This document shows positions 1 to 6,647 of a stretch of DNA of 6,647 bases, piece by piece. The notes under the pieces were generated by a model. It saw only the letters and a list, made by a program, of their open reading frames with translations, ran no database searches and was not told the DNA's origin. The first letter of the stretch is position 1. Every line of letters begins with the position of its first letter. The DNA is from Muribaculaceae bacterium. GTDB lineage: Bacteria; Bacteroidota; Bacteroidia; Bacteroidales; Muribaculaceae. The DNA lies in the NCBI GenBank assembly GCA_017962285.1, contig JAGCVR010000085.1:1-6647 (forward strand), given 5' to 3'. Made by a program: the position numbers and the translations under genes.

Positions 1-260
1 ACGTAGTTATCGTGAACATAAACTGTAATTTCCTGGCTCAGACCCTGTTTGGCGAAAACGTTGCCGTCCGTACCCAAACTGAAAAAATTGGCGACAAAAG
101 TTTCACCCTTATCCAGGAACTTGTCAACCCCGACACTGGTCAGGTGAAGTGCATTTGCCGGCAAACACTCGTGTACCTCGACCCTGAGACCCACGAACCG
201 ATTTCCGTTCCGCAACAGTGGCGACAATCTATCAGTAATTACGAAAATAGAACATTTTAA
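1..260 (+). CDS. Acyl-CoA thioesterase, hotdog fold (4HBT type), 3' part only
   Basis: The frame is open from the left edge (first whole codon at position 3) to TAA at 258-260, giving 85 residues. A GTG at 12 could be read as a start, but the residues before it (VVIV) continue into a typical hotdog strand (NINCNFLAQTLFGENVAVRT), so this is the C-terminal part of a longer protein. The order of a strand ending in FGENVAV, then EKIGDKSFTLIQELVNPDTG, then a strand with CRQTLVYLDPET and a proline-rich tail ending VPQQWRQSI is typical of YbgC/4HBT-like thioesterases, which hydrolyse acyl-CoA thioesters in the cytoplasm. The N-terminal half, where the catalytic acidic residue usually lies, is outside the window, so activity and substrate cannot be judged. 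The downstream lipoprotein gene starts 12 bp later and is probably cotranscribed. The family call rests on recalled sequence pattern, not on a search. Confidence 0.75.
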   Translation, partial: VVIVNINCNFLAQTLFGENVAVRTQTEKIGDKSFTLIQELVNPDTGQVKCICRQTLVYLDPETHEPISVPQQWRQSISNYENRTF

Positions 261-272
261 TCTCTTACCGCT

Positions 273-920
273 ATGAAAAAGATACTGTTTTTATCACTGA
301 CATGCTCAATGCTCATGCTATCGAGCTGCTCTTCTCTCAATCAGTTCTATGGTGCCGCAACAGGCGCCTCTATCGGTGGAATGTTCGGCTCCGCAATTGG
401 CGGTATCGCCGGAGGACCGCGTGGCAGCAACCTGGGTGCTCTCACCGGCATGGCAATAGGCGGCGTTATAGGTGCTGCCGCAACGGCGCCGAAAACCGAC
501 GATGGCAACTACCGCTCATCGGACTATTACGGTGATTACGACTACAGCAACTCACGCCTGAACAATGACCTCAGTCCATACGCCGACATAGAAATCAGCG
601 ACATCCGGTTTGCCGACAGCAACTCAAACGATGCCATCGATGCCGGTGAACACACTCAACTCATTTTCATTATCCGGAACAACGGCAACCAGTTTGCCTA
701 CAACATCGCTCCGGTTATAACCGTCTCAGGTACAAAGGAAATCTACCTTTCACCAACCGCCATCGTCAGCGAACTCGCACCGGGACGCGCCGTGAGATAT
801 CAGGCCGAAGTCTATGCCACTAACAAACTGAAATCGGGCGTAGCCGACTTCTCTATCGCATTCTCCGACGGCAAACAACTCTACAACGTCTGCTCGTTCT
901 CACTCACGACCCGACGCTGA
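273..920 (+). CDS. Lipoprotein with glycine zipper, EF-hand-like loop and beta-rich C-terminal domain
   Basis: The 215-residue protein starts with a lipoprotein signal peptide: MKK, a hydrophobic stretch, and lipobox LSSC with Cys19 as the expected lipidated residue. No acidic run follows the Cys, so the surface-export signal known from some Bacteroidetes lipoproteins is not apparent and a periplasm-facing location is the simpler guess. Residues 27-70 are rich in Gly and Ala with GxxxG-like spacing (GASIGGMFGSAIGG, GMAIGGVIGA), a glycine-zipper segment that could insert in or pack against a membrane. Residues 75-100 are a Tyr/Asp/Asn/Ser-rich linker. Residues 104-213 look beta-rich (ISDIRF, TQLIFIIRNNGN, AVRYQAEVYA), resembling CARDB or other Ig-like domains. 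Residues 115-126 (DSNSNDAIDAGE) fit a 12-residue EF-hand-type calcium loop with D, N, N, D and E at positions 1, 3, 5, 9 and 12. The gene lies 12 bp after the thioesterase gene. The function is unknown; a cell-envelope structural role is inferred. Confidence 0.85.
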   Translation: MKKILFLSLTCSMLMLSSCSSLNQFYGAATGASIGGMFGSAIGGIAGGPRGSNLGALTGMAIGGVIGAAATAPKTDDGNYRSSDYYGDYDYSNSRLNNDLSPYADIEISDIRFADSNSNDAIDAGEHTQLIFIIRNNGNQFAYNIAPVITVSGTKEIYLSPTAIVSELAPGRAVRYQAEVYATNKLKSGVADFSIAFSDGKQLYNVCSFSLTTRR

Positions 921-953
921 AACACACGATTTTAAGGATTATTCAGGGCTGTA

Positions 954-1619
954 TCACTTCTTCAGGTCAAATCCCACACGGATACCATCGAACTTCGTAC
1001 TCAAGTCTCCGATAGTTTCCAAAGTGGAATTTCCGCTAAGTTTCGCTACCGTCTGAAGCAGTGAAAGCAGTTTCTTTGATTCAAAGGTGAGCCCTATACC
1101 ATTCTTGCTGCGCGTCACATAACTTGTCAGGTTCAGCAAGCCGCCAAGCACCTGCATCTTTACGGCGCAGTTGCTCTGATCGTAGGTATATGTTCCACTC
1201 AAGGGCAGACCGTCGATTTTTCCACTGAATCTGCCGTCTTCTGTGAACGTCAGAGTGGTATTGTTCGAATTAATGCCCACTTGACTGTAGGCGGTGAGCA
1301 GTTTCTCGTTAACGTTCTCTGCTGCAACCGCACCTCCGGCCTTGGCGAGCAGATTCTCGCTTGTGAAAGCGCATGCCGGTGCGGCATAGCTCCATGTGCC
1401 GTAAAGTTCCCGCTCGTCGAGCTTAACACTTCCGATAACCAAATTCAGCAATCCGCTCAAGGTGTTTTGGCTGGTCAGCACTCCGAGCACTCCGCTCAGG
1501 ATGTCACCCAGTCCGCCGCCCGACGATGAGCCGTTGTTTGTTCCTCCAAGCAGATTCTGTGTTCCGCAGCTTGTTGCCAGTACTAAAAACGCAGTTATTG
1601 CAGCTATAATCTTCTTCAT
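954..1619 (-). CDS. DUF4923-like lipoprotein of unknown function
   Basis: The most likely start is the ATG at 1619-1617, which gives 221 residues beginning MKKIIAAITAFLVLATSC. This is a compact lipoprotein signal peptide with Cys18 as the lipidation site. An in-frame TTG at 1631 would add only four residues (with I-E-I) before the Met-Lys-Lys and would spoil the signal. A Gly/Ser-rich linker follows (about 25-38), then a hydrophobic segment rich in Leu and Gly (about 37-63). The main domain runs from about 68 to 221, with LYGTWSYAAPACAFTSENLL, a TLTFTEDGRFSGKIDG strand pair, TYTYDQSN and FESKKLLSLLQ. The GTW opening and the repeated strands suggest a lipocalin-like barrel that reports on or binds something in the periplasm, but no ligand can be named. 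I recall this pattern from the Bacteroidetes family DUF4923. There is no acidic export signal after the Cys. The gene converges on the neighbouring lipoprotein gene with a 33 bp gap. Confidence 0.82.
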   Translation of the reverse strand: MKKIIAAITAFLVLATSCGTQNLLGGTNNGSSSGGGLGDILSGVLGVLTSQNTLSGLLNLVIGSVKLDERELYGTWSYAAPACAFTSENLLAKAGGAVAAENVNEKLLTAYSQVGINSNNTTLTFTEDGRFSGKIDGLPLSGTYTYDQSNCAVKMQVLGGLLNLTSYVTRSKNGIGLTFESKKLLSLLQTVAKLSGNSTLETIGDLSTKFDGIRVGFDLKK

Positions 1620-1655
1620 AATTTCAATCAATTAAATCAAAACCTTATATCGTTA

Positions 1656-1663
1656 CAAATTTA
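1656..1663 (-). promoter_or_regulatory. Candidate Bacteroidetes -7 box for the DUF4923-like gene
   Basis: On the minus strand the sequence reads TAAATTTG, an exact fit to the Bacteroidetes -7 consensus TAnnTTTG. A start of transcription just downstream would leave a leader of about 30 bases before the ATG at 1619. No good -33 element (TTTG) is found about 20 bases upstream (1684-1687 reads GTGA on this strand). The box lies in an 8 bp tandem duplication (TACAAATT, 1654-1669) in very AT-rich sequence, where chance matches are likely. Confidence 0.35.
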
Positions 1664-1756
1664 CAAATTTTCTGCTTTGCCATTCACTATTCTTGAAATT
1701 TTTTTACACTTTTTATTGAAACTTGAACTTATAGCGCCGGAATTTAAAAAATTATA

Positions 1757-1788
1757 TTTTTTATTTCGCTCACTTATTCGTAACTTTG
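1757..1788 (+). promoter_or_regulatory. Candidate promoter for pheT (-33/-7 type)
   Basis: TAACTTTG at 1781-1788 matches the Bacteroidetes -7 consensus TAnnTTTG exactly. At the expected 20-base spacing the -33 position (1757-1760) reads TTTT, three of four matches to TTTG. Initiation near 1795 would give a leader of about 50 bases before the pheT ATG. The leader lacks a Shine-Dalgarno sequence, as is common in this phylum. It holds a tiny frame (ATG at 1790, TAG at 1805-1807, five codons, no Phe codons), so there is no sign of Phe-codon attenuation. Confidence 0.55.
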
Positions 1789-1844
1789 CATGATTTTACC
1801 TATATAGGCTCCTTTTGGAACGGAAAATGATAATTATTTGACCT

Positions 1845-4310
1845 ATGAACATATCGTACAAATGGCTTAAACGCTACATCGATTTTAATCTGTCGCCACA
1901 GGAAGTTGGCGATGCGTTGACTTCGCTCGGATTGGAAGTTGGAACTGTGGAAGAAGTGGAAACAATAAAGGGTGGACTCAAGGGACTTATCGTGGGACAT
2001 GTTCTCTCCTGTGAACCGCACCCCGACAGCGACCACCTTCATGTCACCACTGTTGACACCGGTGATGACGACGGCCCTAAACAGATAGTATGCGGAGCCG
2101 CCAATGTTGCTGAAGGGCAGAAAGTGGTGGTTGCCACAATCGGCGCCAAGCTCTACGATGGCGACGATGAATTCGTGATAAAGAAATCAAGGCTGCGCGG
2201 CGTGGATTCCTATGGCATGATTTGTGCCGAAGACGAGATTGGCGTGGGAACCGACCACTCAGGCATTATCGTATTGCCCGAAAACACCCCGGTGGGGATG
2301 CCCGCGGCCGAATACTTCGGCGTGGAAAGTGACTGGATGATTGAAGTGGACCTCACCCCAAACCGCGTGGACGGCGCTTCACACTATGGCGTGGCCCGCG
2401 ACCTTGCCGCATGGCTCAAGATGCACGGCATGGAAGCAAACCTGCGATTACCCGATGTGGACAGCTTTAAGCCCGACCGCGCCGACGGTGCCATTGCCGT
2501 TACGGTGGAAAATGCGGAAGCCTGTCCCCGCTATTGCGGCATAACAATCCGCAACGTGAAAGTTCAGGAAAGCCCCAAGTGGCTGCGCGACCTGCTGCTT
2601 GCAGTGGGACAACGCCCCATCAACAACATTGTGGACATCACAAACTATGTACTGCTCGGAACCGGACAGCCGCTGCACTGCTTCGACGTTGACAAGATTG
2701 CCGGCGGACATGTGGTTGTGAAAACCGTGAGCGACGGGACAAAATTCACCACATTGGACGGCGTGGAGCGCACTCTCTCCGACCGAGACCTGATGATTTG
2801 CAACACCGAAGAGCCCATGTGTATCGGTGGCGTGTTCGGCGGACTCGATTCTGGCGTAACAGACCAGACAACGAGCATTTTCCTCGAATCAGCCTATTTC
2901 CACCCAACGTGGATTCGCAAGAGCGCACGCCGCTTTGGGCTCAATACCGATGCTTCGTTCCGCTTCGAACGCGGAATCGACCCGAATGCAACCGTCTATA
3001 ACCTGAAACTGGCGGCACTGCTGGTAAAGGAACTTGCCGGCGGCGAAATATGCGGCGACGTCATCGACGTGAAACAGCACGATTTCCCCGGTTTCCCCGT
3101 GGAACTCAGATTCGATTACGTGAACTCGCTTATCGGCAAGGAAATTGGGGTTGAAACCATCAAGAACATAGTTCAGAGTCTGGAAATGGAAATCACGGCA
3201 CAGGACGACGAGAAACTCTCGCTCGTTGTCCCCACTTATCGGGTTGACGTGCGGCGTCCGTGCGACGTGGTGGAAGACATCCTCAGGGTTTACGGCTACA
3301 ACAACGTGGAGTTTGGAACACAGGTGCGCAGCAGCCTTTCTATCAAGGGCGCAGTTGATTTCGCCGACGACCTTCAGGAACTTGTTTCCAACCAGCTCAC
3401 CTCGTGCGGTTTCCGTGAAATAATGAACAATTCCCTCACGGCATCGGCAACCTATGCCGAACTTGAGACATATCCAGAGAAGAACTGCGTGAGAATCATG
3501 AATCCGCTCAGCAGCGACTTGAACGTGATGCGGCAGACCCTTCTCTTCGGCGGTCTGGAAAGTGTGGCACGAAACATCAATCACAAGAACCCCAACCTAA
3601 AGTTCTATGAGTTTGGCAACGTGTACAGCTTCAATCCCGATGCCGACAATTCCGAAGTGGCGCTCAATCCTTACAGCGAATCCACTTCGTTCGGATTGTG
3701 GATGACAGGAAACGACACTGCCGGAAACTGGATGCAGAAATCGCGGAAGGTTACGGTCTATGACCTCAAGGCGATGGTGGAAAATGTGTTCCTGCGACTG
3801 GGCATTTCTCAGAAAAACGTGATAACCGAGCAGACCGACAACGAGATTCTTTCGCCTGCCATCACCTACAAGAACCGTGGAGGAAAGGTTATTGGAACTC
3901 TGGGTGTGGTGCAGGACGGATTGCTCAAGAAATTCGACGTGGACCAGGATGTGTTCTTTGCCGAATTCAACTGGAACAGCCTGTGCAAGCTCGCGGCTAG
4001 GACCGACGTGAAATTTGCCGACCTGCCAAAGACACTGCCGGTAAAACGCGACCTGGCATTACTCGTAGATAAGGCCGTTACCTACGAACAAATCCGCCAG
4101 GTGGTGCTCGCCAGCGAGAAACACTTGTTGCGCAGTGTGGACCTCTTCGACGTCTATGAGGGCAAGAATCTGGAAGCCGGCAAGAAGTCCTATGCCATCA
4201 GCATGATTCTGCAGGATGAGACCAAAACGCTCAACGACAAGCAGATCGACGCCACAATGCAGAAGATTATCTCCAACCTCGAAAAGCAGGTGGGAGCCAA
4301 ACTTCGTTAA
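1845..4310 (+). CDS. pheT: Phenylalanine-tRNA ligase beta subunit
   Basis: This is the beta chain of the cytoplasmic alpha2-beta2 enzyme that attaches phenylalanine to tRNA-Phe. The 821-residue length fits the long bacterial form. The N-terminus MNISYKWLKRYIDF is canonical and supports this ATG. Domains in order: an OB-fold tRNA-binding domain (about 42-155, with HPDSDHLHVTTVD and KIKKS-type strands); the B3/B4 editing domain (about 213-400, with INNIVDITNYVLLGTGQPLH and RRFGLNTDASFRFERGIDP); the B5 domain (about 418-487), in which the D468-to-D478 stretch (VDVRRPCDVVED) carries the expected acidic metal-binding residues; the catalytic-like core (about 490-720); and the FDX-ACB anticodon-binding domain (about 727-821, starting LPKTLPVKRDLALLV). 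All parts are intact. The alpha-chain gene pheS is not next to it in this window. It heads the right-hand gene group, with yebC 43 bp downstream. Confidence 0.98.
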   Translation: MNISYKWLKRYIDFNLSPQEVGDALTSLGLEVGTVEEVETIKGGLKGLIVGHVLSCEPHPDSDHLHVTTVDTGDDDGPKQIVCGAANVAEGQKVVVATIGAKLYDGDDEFVIKKSRLRGVDSYGMICAEDEIGVGTDHSGIIVLPENTPVGMPAAEYFGVESDWMIEVDLTPNRVDGASHYGVARDLAAWLKMHGMEANLRLPDVDSFKPDRADGAIAVTVENAEACPRYCGITIRNVKVQESPKWLRDLLLAVGQRPINNIVDITNYVLLGTGQPLHCFDVDKIAGGHVVVKTVSDGTKFTTLDGVERTLSDRDLMICNTEEPMCIGGVFGGLDSGVTDQTTSIFLESAYFHPTWIRKSARRFGLNTDASFRFERGIDPNATVYNLKLAALLVKELAGGEICGDVIDVKQHDFPGFPVELRFDYVNSLIGKEIGVETIKNIVQSLEMEITAQDDEKLSLVVPTYRVDVRRPCDVVEDILRVYGYNNVEFGTQVRSSLSIKGAVDFADDLQELVSNQLTSCGFREIMNNSLTASATYAELETYPEKNCVRIMNPLSSDLNVMRQTLLFGGLESVARNINHKNPNLKFYEFGNVYSFNPDADNSEVALNPYSESTSFGLWMTGNDTAGNWMQKSRKVTVYDLKAMVENVFLRLGISQKNVITEQTDNEILSPAITYKNRGGKVIGTLGVVQDGLLKKFDVDQDVFFAEFNWNSLCKLAARTDVKFADLPKTLPVKRDLALLVDKAVTYEQIRQVVLASEKHLLRSVDLFDVYEGKNLEAGKKSYAISMILQDETKTLNDKQIDATMQKIISNLEKQVGAKLR

Positions 4311-4353
4311 TATTCTGAATAATAAATAACAAACAAAATAAAATCGTAATAAT

Positions 4354-5067
4354 ATGGGAAGAGCTTTTGAATACCGCAAAGCAAGAAAACTTAAAAGATG
4401 GGGCAGCATGTCCCGCACATTTACCAAAATCGGCAAGGAAATCACCATTGCCGTTAAGGCCGGTGGACCAGATCCCGATGCGAACTCTCGTCTGCGTGCA
4501 CTCATCGCCAACGCAAAAACGGCAAACATGCCCAAGGACACAATAGAACGCGCCATCAAGAAAGCTACCGACAAGGACGCAAGCGACTATAAGGAAGTTA
4601 TCTACGAAGGATTTGCGCCTCATGGCATTGCCGTTCTCGTGGAAACCGCAACCGACAACACAACACGTACCGTGGCTAACCTGCGCAGCTATTTCAACAA
4701 AAACGGCGGAGCTCTCGGCAATTCGGGCTCAGTGGCTTTCATGTTCTCGCACAAGTGCTATTTCCACGTGGCTCCCAAGGAAGGCATCACTCTCGATGAC
4801 CTGGAACTGGAACTCATCGACTACGGAGCCGAAGAAGTGGAACAGGACGAGGAAGGATTCGTGATTTCTGGTGCATTCGAGGCTAACGGTGACTTGCAGA
4901 AGTATCTGGAAGACAACGGATTTGAAATCACCAGCAGCGAATTCGTCTATGAACCATCCGACTATAAGGAACTCACCGACGAACAACGCGAAGAGGTGGA
5001 CAAACTCATCGACGTTGTGGAAGACGACGATGACGTGCAGAACGTCTTCACCACAATGGCAGGATAA
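4354..5067 (+). CDS. yebC: YebC/PmpR/TACO1 family protein, probable translation factor
   Basis: The 237-residue length is normal for the family. The N-terminal helical domain (about 1-75) carries FTKIGKEITIAVKAGGPDPDANSRLR and NMPKDTIERAIKKA, the most conserved part of the family. Two alpha/beta domains follow, with YEGFAPHGIAVLVETATDN (about 84-102), GGALGNSGSVAFMF (118-131) and a tail with the run EDDDD (223-227). The first residues (MGRAFEYRKARKLKRWG) differ from the MAGHSKWANIKHRK form of E. coli YebC and are the version I associate with Bacteroidetes. Older work called these proteins DNA-binding regulators (PmpR); mitochondrial TACO1 and later bacterial studies point to ribosome binding that helps translation through difficult stretches such as prolines. 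Its place directly after pheT agrees with a translation role. The leader (4311-4353) is AT-rich with no clear promoter or ribosome binding site. Confidence 0.95.
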   Translation: MGRAFEYRKARKLKRWGSMSRTFTKIGKEITIAVKAGGPDPDANSRLRALIANAKTANMPKDTIERAIKKATDKDASDYKEVIYEGFAPHGIAVLVETATDNTTRTVANLRSYFNKNGGALGNSGSVAFMFSHKCYFHVAPKEGITLDDLELELIDYGAEEVEQDEEGFVISGAFEANGDLQKYLEDNGFEITSSEFVYEPSDYKELTDEQREEVDKLIDVVEDDDDVQNVFTTMAG

Positions 5068-5110
5068 GTTAATCTAAAAGTTTCTGTAATTCTCTCTAAC
5101 AATCCAAGCT

Positions 5111-6013
5111 ATGCCTTTCATTGAAATAAAAGAAGTGGTGAAGCAATACGACGGTCATCTTGCATTAGACCGCGTTTCCATGGATGTGCCGCAAGGACGC
5201 ATCTATGGTCTGCTCGGCCCCAACGGTGCCGGGAAATCATCGCTTATTCGCATCATCAACATGATTTCCATTCCCGATTCCGGGGAGGTCTTGCTCGGTG
5301 GAAGGAAAATGACAATCGACGACATTTCCCGCATCGGCTATCTTCCCGAAGAACGTGGACTCTACAAGAAAATGAAGGTCAGCGACCACATCGTGTACCT
5401 CGCTCGCCTCAAAGGCATGGAAAAACGCGAGGCCTACAGGCAGATGGACGAGTGGCTCGAGCGGTTCGACCTGATGCAGTGGCGTAACCGCAAGGTGGAG
5501 ACCCTTTCGAAAGGAATGCAGCAGAAGGTGCAGTTCATTGCCACTGTGATTCACAAGCCCGAACTGCTCATTTTCGACGAGCCTTTCTCCGGTTTCGACC
5601 CGGTAAACGCTCAGCAGCTGAAACAGGAAATCATCAGGCTTCGCGACGAAGGCGCCACCATCCTTTTCTCCACGCACAACATGGAAAGTGTGGAGGAAGT
5701 GTGCGAAGAAATCACCCTGATTAATCACGCCCGGGTGGTGCTGCAGGGAAAAGTGGGAGAGATTAAGCAGCAGAACAAGAAAAACCTGTTCACCGTTTCT
5801 GTCTCGGGCGATAAGCCCGTTGAGCCTTGTGAAAATCTTTTCACTGTAGAGAATTCACAGAACAGCACGGCACAGATTCGTCTGAAGCCGCAAGTGGAGG
5901 TACGCAACGTAATTGCGTGGCTGAACGACCGCTACGTCCTCACATCGTTTGTGGAGCAGCTGCCGTCAATGAACGAAATTTTTATAGAAACCGTCAAAAA
6001 ACTTAACGCATGA
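5111..6013 (+). CDS. ABC transporter ATP-binding protein, NatA/ABC-2 exporter type
   Basis: This 300-residue cytoplasmic ATPase powers a membrane exporter with the next gene product. Visible motifs: Walker A GPNGAGKS (36-43), signature LSKGMQQK (132-139), Walker B LLIFDEP (152-158), D-loop SGFDP (160-164) and H-loop His189 (STHNM). The Q-loop region reads YLPEERGLY (77-85), where Glu replaces the usual Gln; this is a known trait of the NatA/YhaQ-like subgroup. The C-terminal part (about 210-300, ending MNEIFIETVKKLNA) matches the extra DUF4162-like domain of that subgroup. The gene follows yebC by 43 bp with no clear terminator, and its TGA overlaps the ATG of the permease gene (ATGA at 6010-6013), so the two are surely cotranslated. 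The cargo is unknown: sodium export, peptide or drug resistance have been reported for relatives, but none can be read from the sequence. Confidence 0.94.
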   Translation: MPFIEIKEVVKQYDGHLALDRVSMDVPQGRIYGLLGPNGAGKSSLIRIINMISIPDSGEVLLGGRKMTIDDISRIGYLPEERGLYKKMKVSDHIVYLARLKGMEKREAYRQMDEWLERFDLMQWRNRKVETLSKGMQQKVQFIATVIHKPELLIFDEPFSGFDPVNAQQLKQEIIRLRDEGATILFSTHNMESVEEVCEEITLINHARVVLQGKVGEIKQQNKKNLFTVSVSGDKPVEPCENLFTVENSQNSTAQIRLKPQVEVRNVIAWLNDRYVLTSFVEQLPSMNEIFIETVKKLNA

Positions 6014-6647
6014 ACCGACTTTGGCTTATTATTCAGCGAGAATACTTCTCGATTGTGGGCAAGAAATCGTTCATCGTAATGACGATATTAATGCCGTTTA
6101 TTGTGGTGCTGATTGGTGCCATTCCTGCCGCTATCGCTTATTTCAACGACAGTTCCACGGTGGAGAATTTTGCCGTCATCGACGAAACAGGCAAGAACTA
6201 TGCAGCAGCCATTGCCGACATTGACGGGTACCACTTCACCTCTTTTGCAGGCGACTCCGCAGCAAGCCCCCGCGAATTCTACGATAATGCCGCCGGCTCC
6301 ATCTCGGGTATAATCATCATCCCTGCCGACGTACTTGACAAAGAGAAAATTACCATCTACAGCGAAAATACCGTTCCGCTGGGTCTGAAATCACACATCA
6401 ACTCCTGCATAAACGACACCCTCACCGCCGTGAAAATGGCTTCTTACGGCGTGCCCAACCTCGACAAGATTATAAGCGAGTCGCGCGTGGATGTTTCTGT
6501 GAACGGTGTCCGTTGGGACTCGAAAGGCAACGAGGAGACGGCTTCAACCGAAGTAGCTTCGATTCTGGGCATTATTCTCGCTTTCATCACTTACACGTTT
6601 GTGCTGATGTATGGCGCAATGATAATGAACAGCGTTATCGAAGAGAA
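6010..6647 (+). CDS. ABC-2 type permease (NatB-like), 5' part only
   Basis: The gene starts at an ATG that overlaps the stop of the ATPase gene by 4 bp, and runs open to the right edge (212 codons plus two bases). Residues 1-20 (MNRLWLIIQREYFSIVGKKS) form the usual cytoplasmic lead-in of ABC-2 permeases, with the REY motif. A first membrane helix lies at about 21-45 (IVMTILMPFIVVLIGAIPAA). A large soluble domain of about 140 residues (46-183) follows, which should face outside the cytoplasm. A second helix starts near 184 (ILGIILAFITYTFVLMYG), leading into MNSVIEE, the start of the conserved cytoplasmic segment of this family. The remaining helices are beyond the window. With the ATPase it forms one exporter of unknown cargo. 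No promoter of its own is seen, and the start is fixed by the overlap. Confidence 0.9.
   Translation, partial: MNRLWLIIQREYFSIVGKKSFIVMTILMPFIVVLIGAIPAAIAYFNDSSTVENFAVIDETGKNYAAAIADIDGYHFTSFAGDSAASPREFYDNAAGSISGIIIIPADVLDKEKITIYSENTVPLGLKSHINSCINDTLTAVKMASYGVPNLDKIISESRVDVSVNGVRWDSKGNEETASTEVASILGIILAFITYTFVLMYGAMIMNSVIEE

Noticed and set aside
12..260. A complete small gene starting at GTG 12
   Set aside because: The frame is open to the left edge and the upstream residues continue a hotdog-fold strand, so this is the end of a longer thioesterase and not an 82-residue protein.
1789..1844. Leader-peptide attenuator or T-box-like control ahead of pheT
   Set aside because: The leader is too short, its only tiny frame (1790-1807) has no Phe codons, and the one hairpin (TCC-TTTT-GGA near 1811-1820) has a 3 bp stem.
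2889..3584. Long open frame of 231 codons on the minus strand inside pheT
   Set aside because: It lies wholly antisense to strongly conserved pheT codons, its translation shows no recognisable domain or signal, and such shadow frames are expected opposite a gene with this codon use.
4311..4353. Palindrome TATTCTGAATA just after pheT as a terminator
   Set aside because: The stem is only five AT-rich base pairs with a one-base centre and no T-run follows, so it is not a credible terminator.
4059..4623. Overlapping minus-strand open frames across the pheT end and yebC start
   Set aside because: They cover the opposite strand of two well-supported genes and their shared gap, and show no family resemblance.
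5237..5728. Minus-strand open frame of 163 codons inside the ABC ATPase gene
   Set aside because: The plus strand carries a full set of ABC motifs here; the minus-strand translation is His-, Val- and Phe-rich as expected of a reverse-complement shadow.

Overview
The window looks like a chromosomal segment of a Bacteroidales bacterium. The PheT and YebC proteins have Bacteroidetes-type sequences (for example the YebC N-terminus MGRAFEYRKARKLKRWG). There is a lipoprotein resembling the Bacteroidetes DUF4923 family. The pheT start is preceded by a Bacteroidetes-type -7 box (TAnnTTTG) and an AT-rich leader without a Shine-Dalgarno sequence. The gene content fits a gut Bacteroidales such as Muribaculaceae or Prevotellaceae, but family rank cannot be settled from the sequence alone.

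Left part (1-920, + strand): the 3' end of a hotdog-fold acyl-CoA thioesterase whose N-terminus lies outside the window. After 12 bp comes a lipoprotein with a glycine-zipper segment, an EF-hand-like loop and a beta-rich C-terminal domain. A DUF4923-like lipoprotein on the minus strand (954-1619) converges on it, with only a 33 bp gap.

Middle (1620-1844): an AT-rich divergent control region. It carries a plausible promoter for pheT on the + strand and a weaker candidate for the DUF4923-like gene on the - strand.

Right part (1845-6647, + strand): pheT (phenylalanyl-tRNA synthetase beta chain), yebC (YebC/PmpR/TACO1 family), an ABC ATPase of the NatA/ABC-2 type and its permease. The permease overlaps the ATPase by 4 bp (ATGA) and runs off the right edge. 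The 43 bp gaps on either side of yebC hold no recognisable terminator, so the four genes may share a transcript. The first two serve translation (tRNA charging and probably ribosome function). The last two form one membrane export module that is probably unrelated in function.

I found no RNA genes, insertion sequences, CRISPR arrays, phage genes or defence genes. This is mainly ordinary housekeeping sequence, and I see no convincing case for a new biological system. The least explained part is the pair of convergent lipoproteins, above all the glycine-zipper/EF-loop one.
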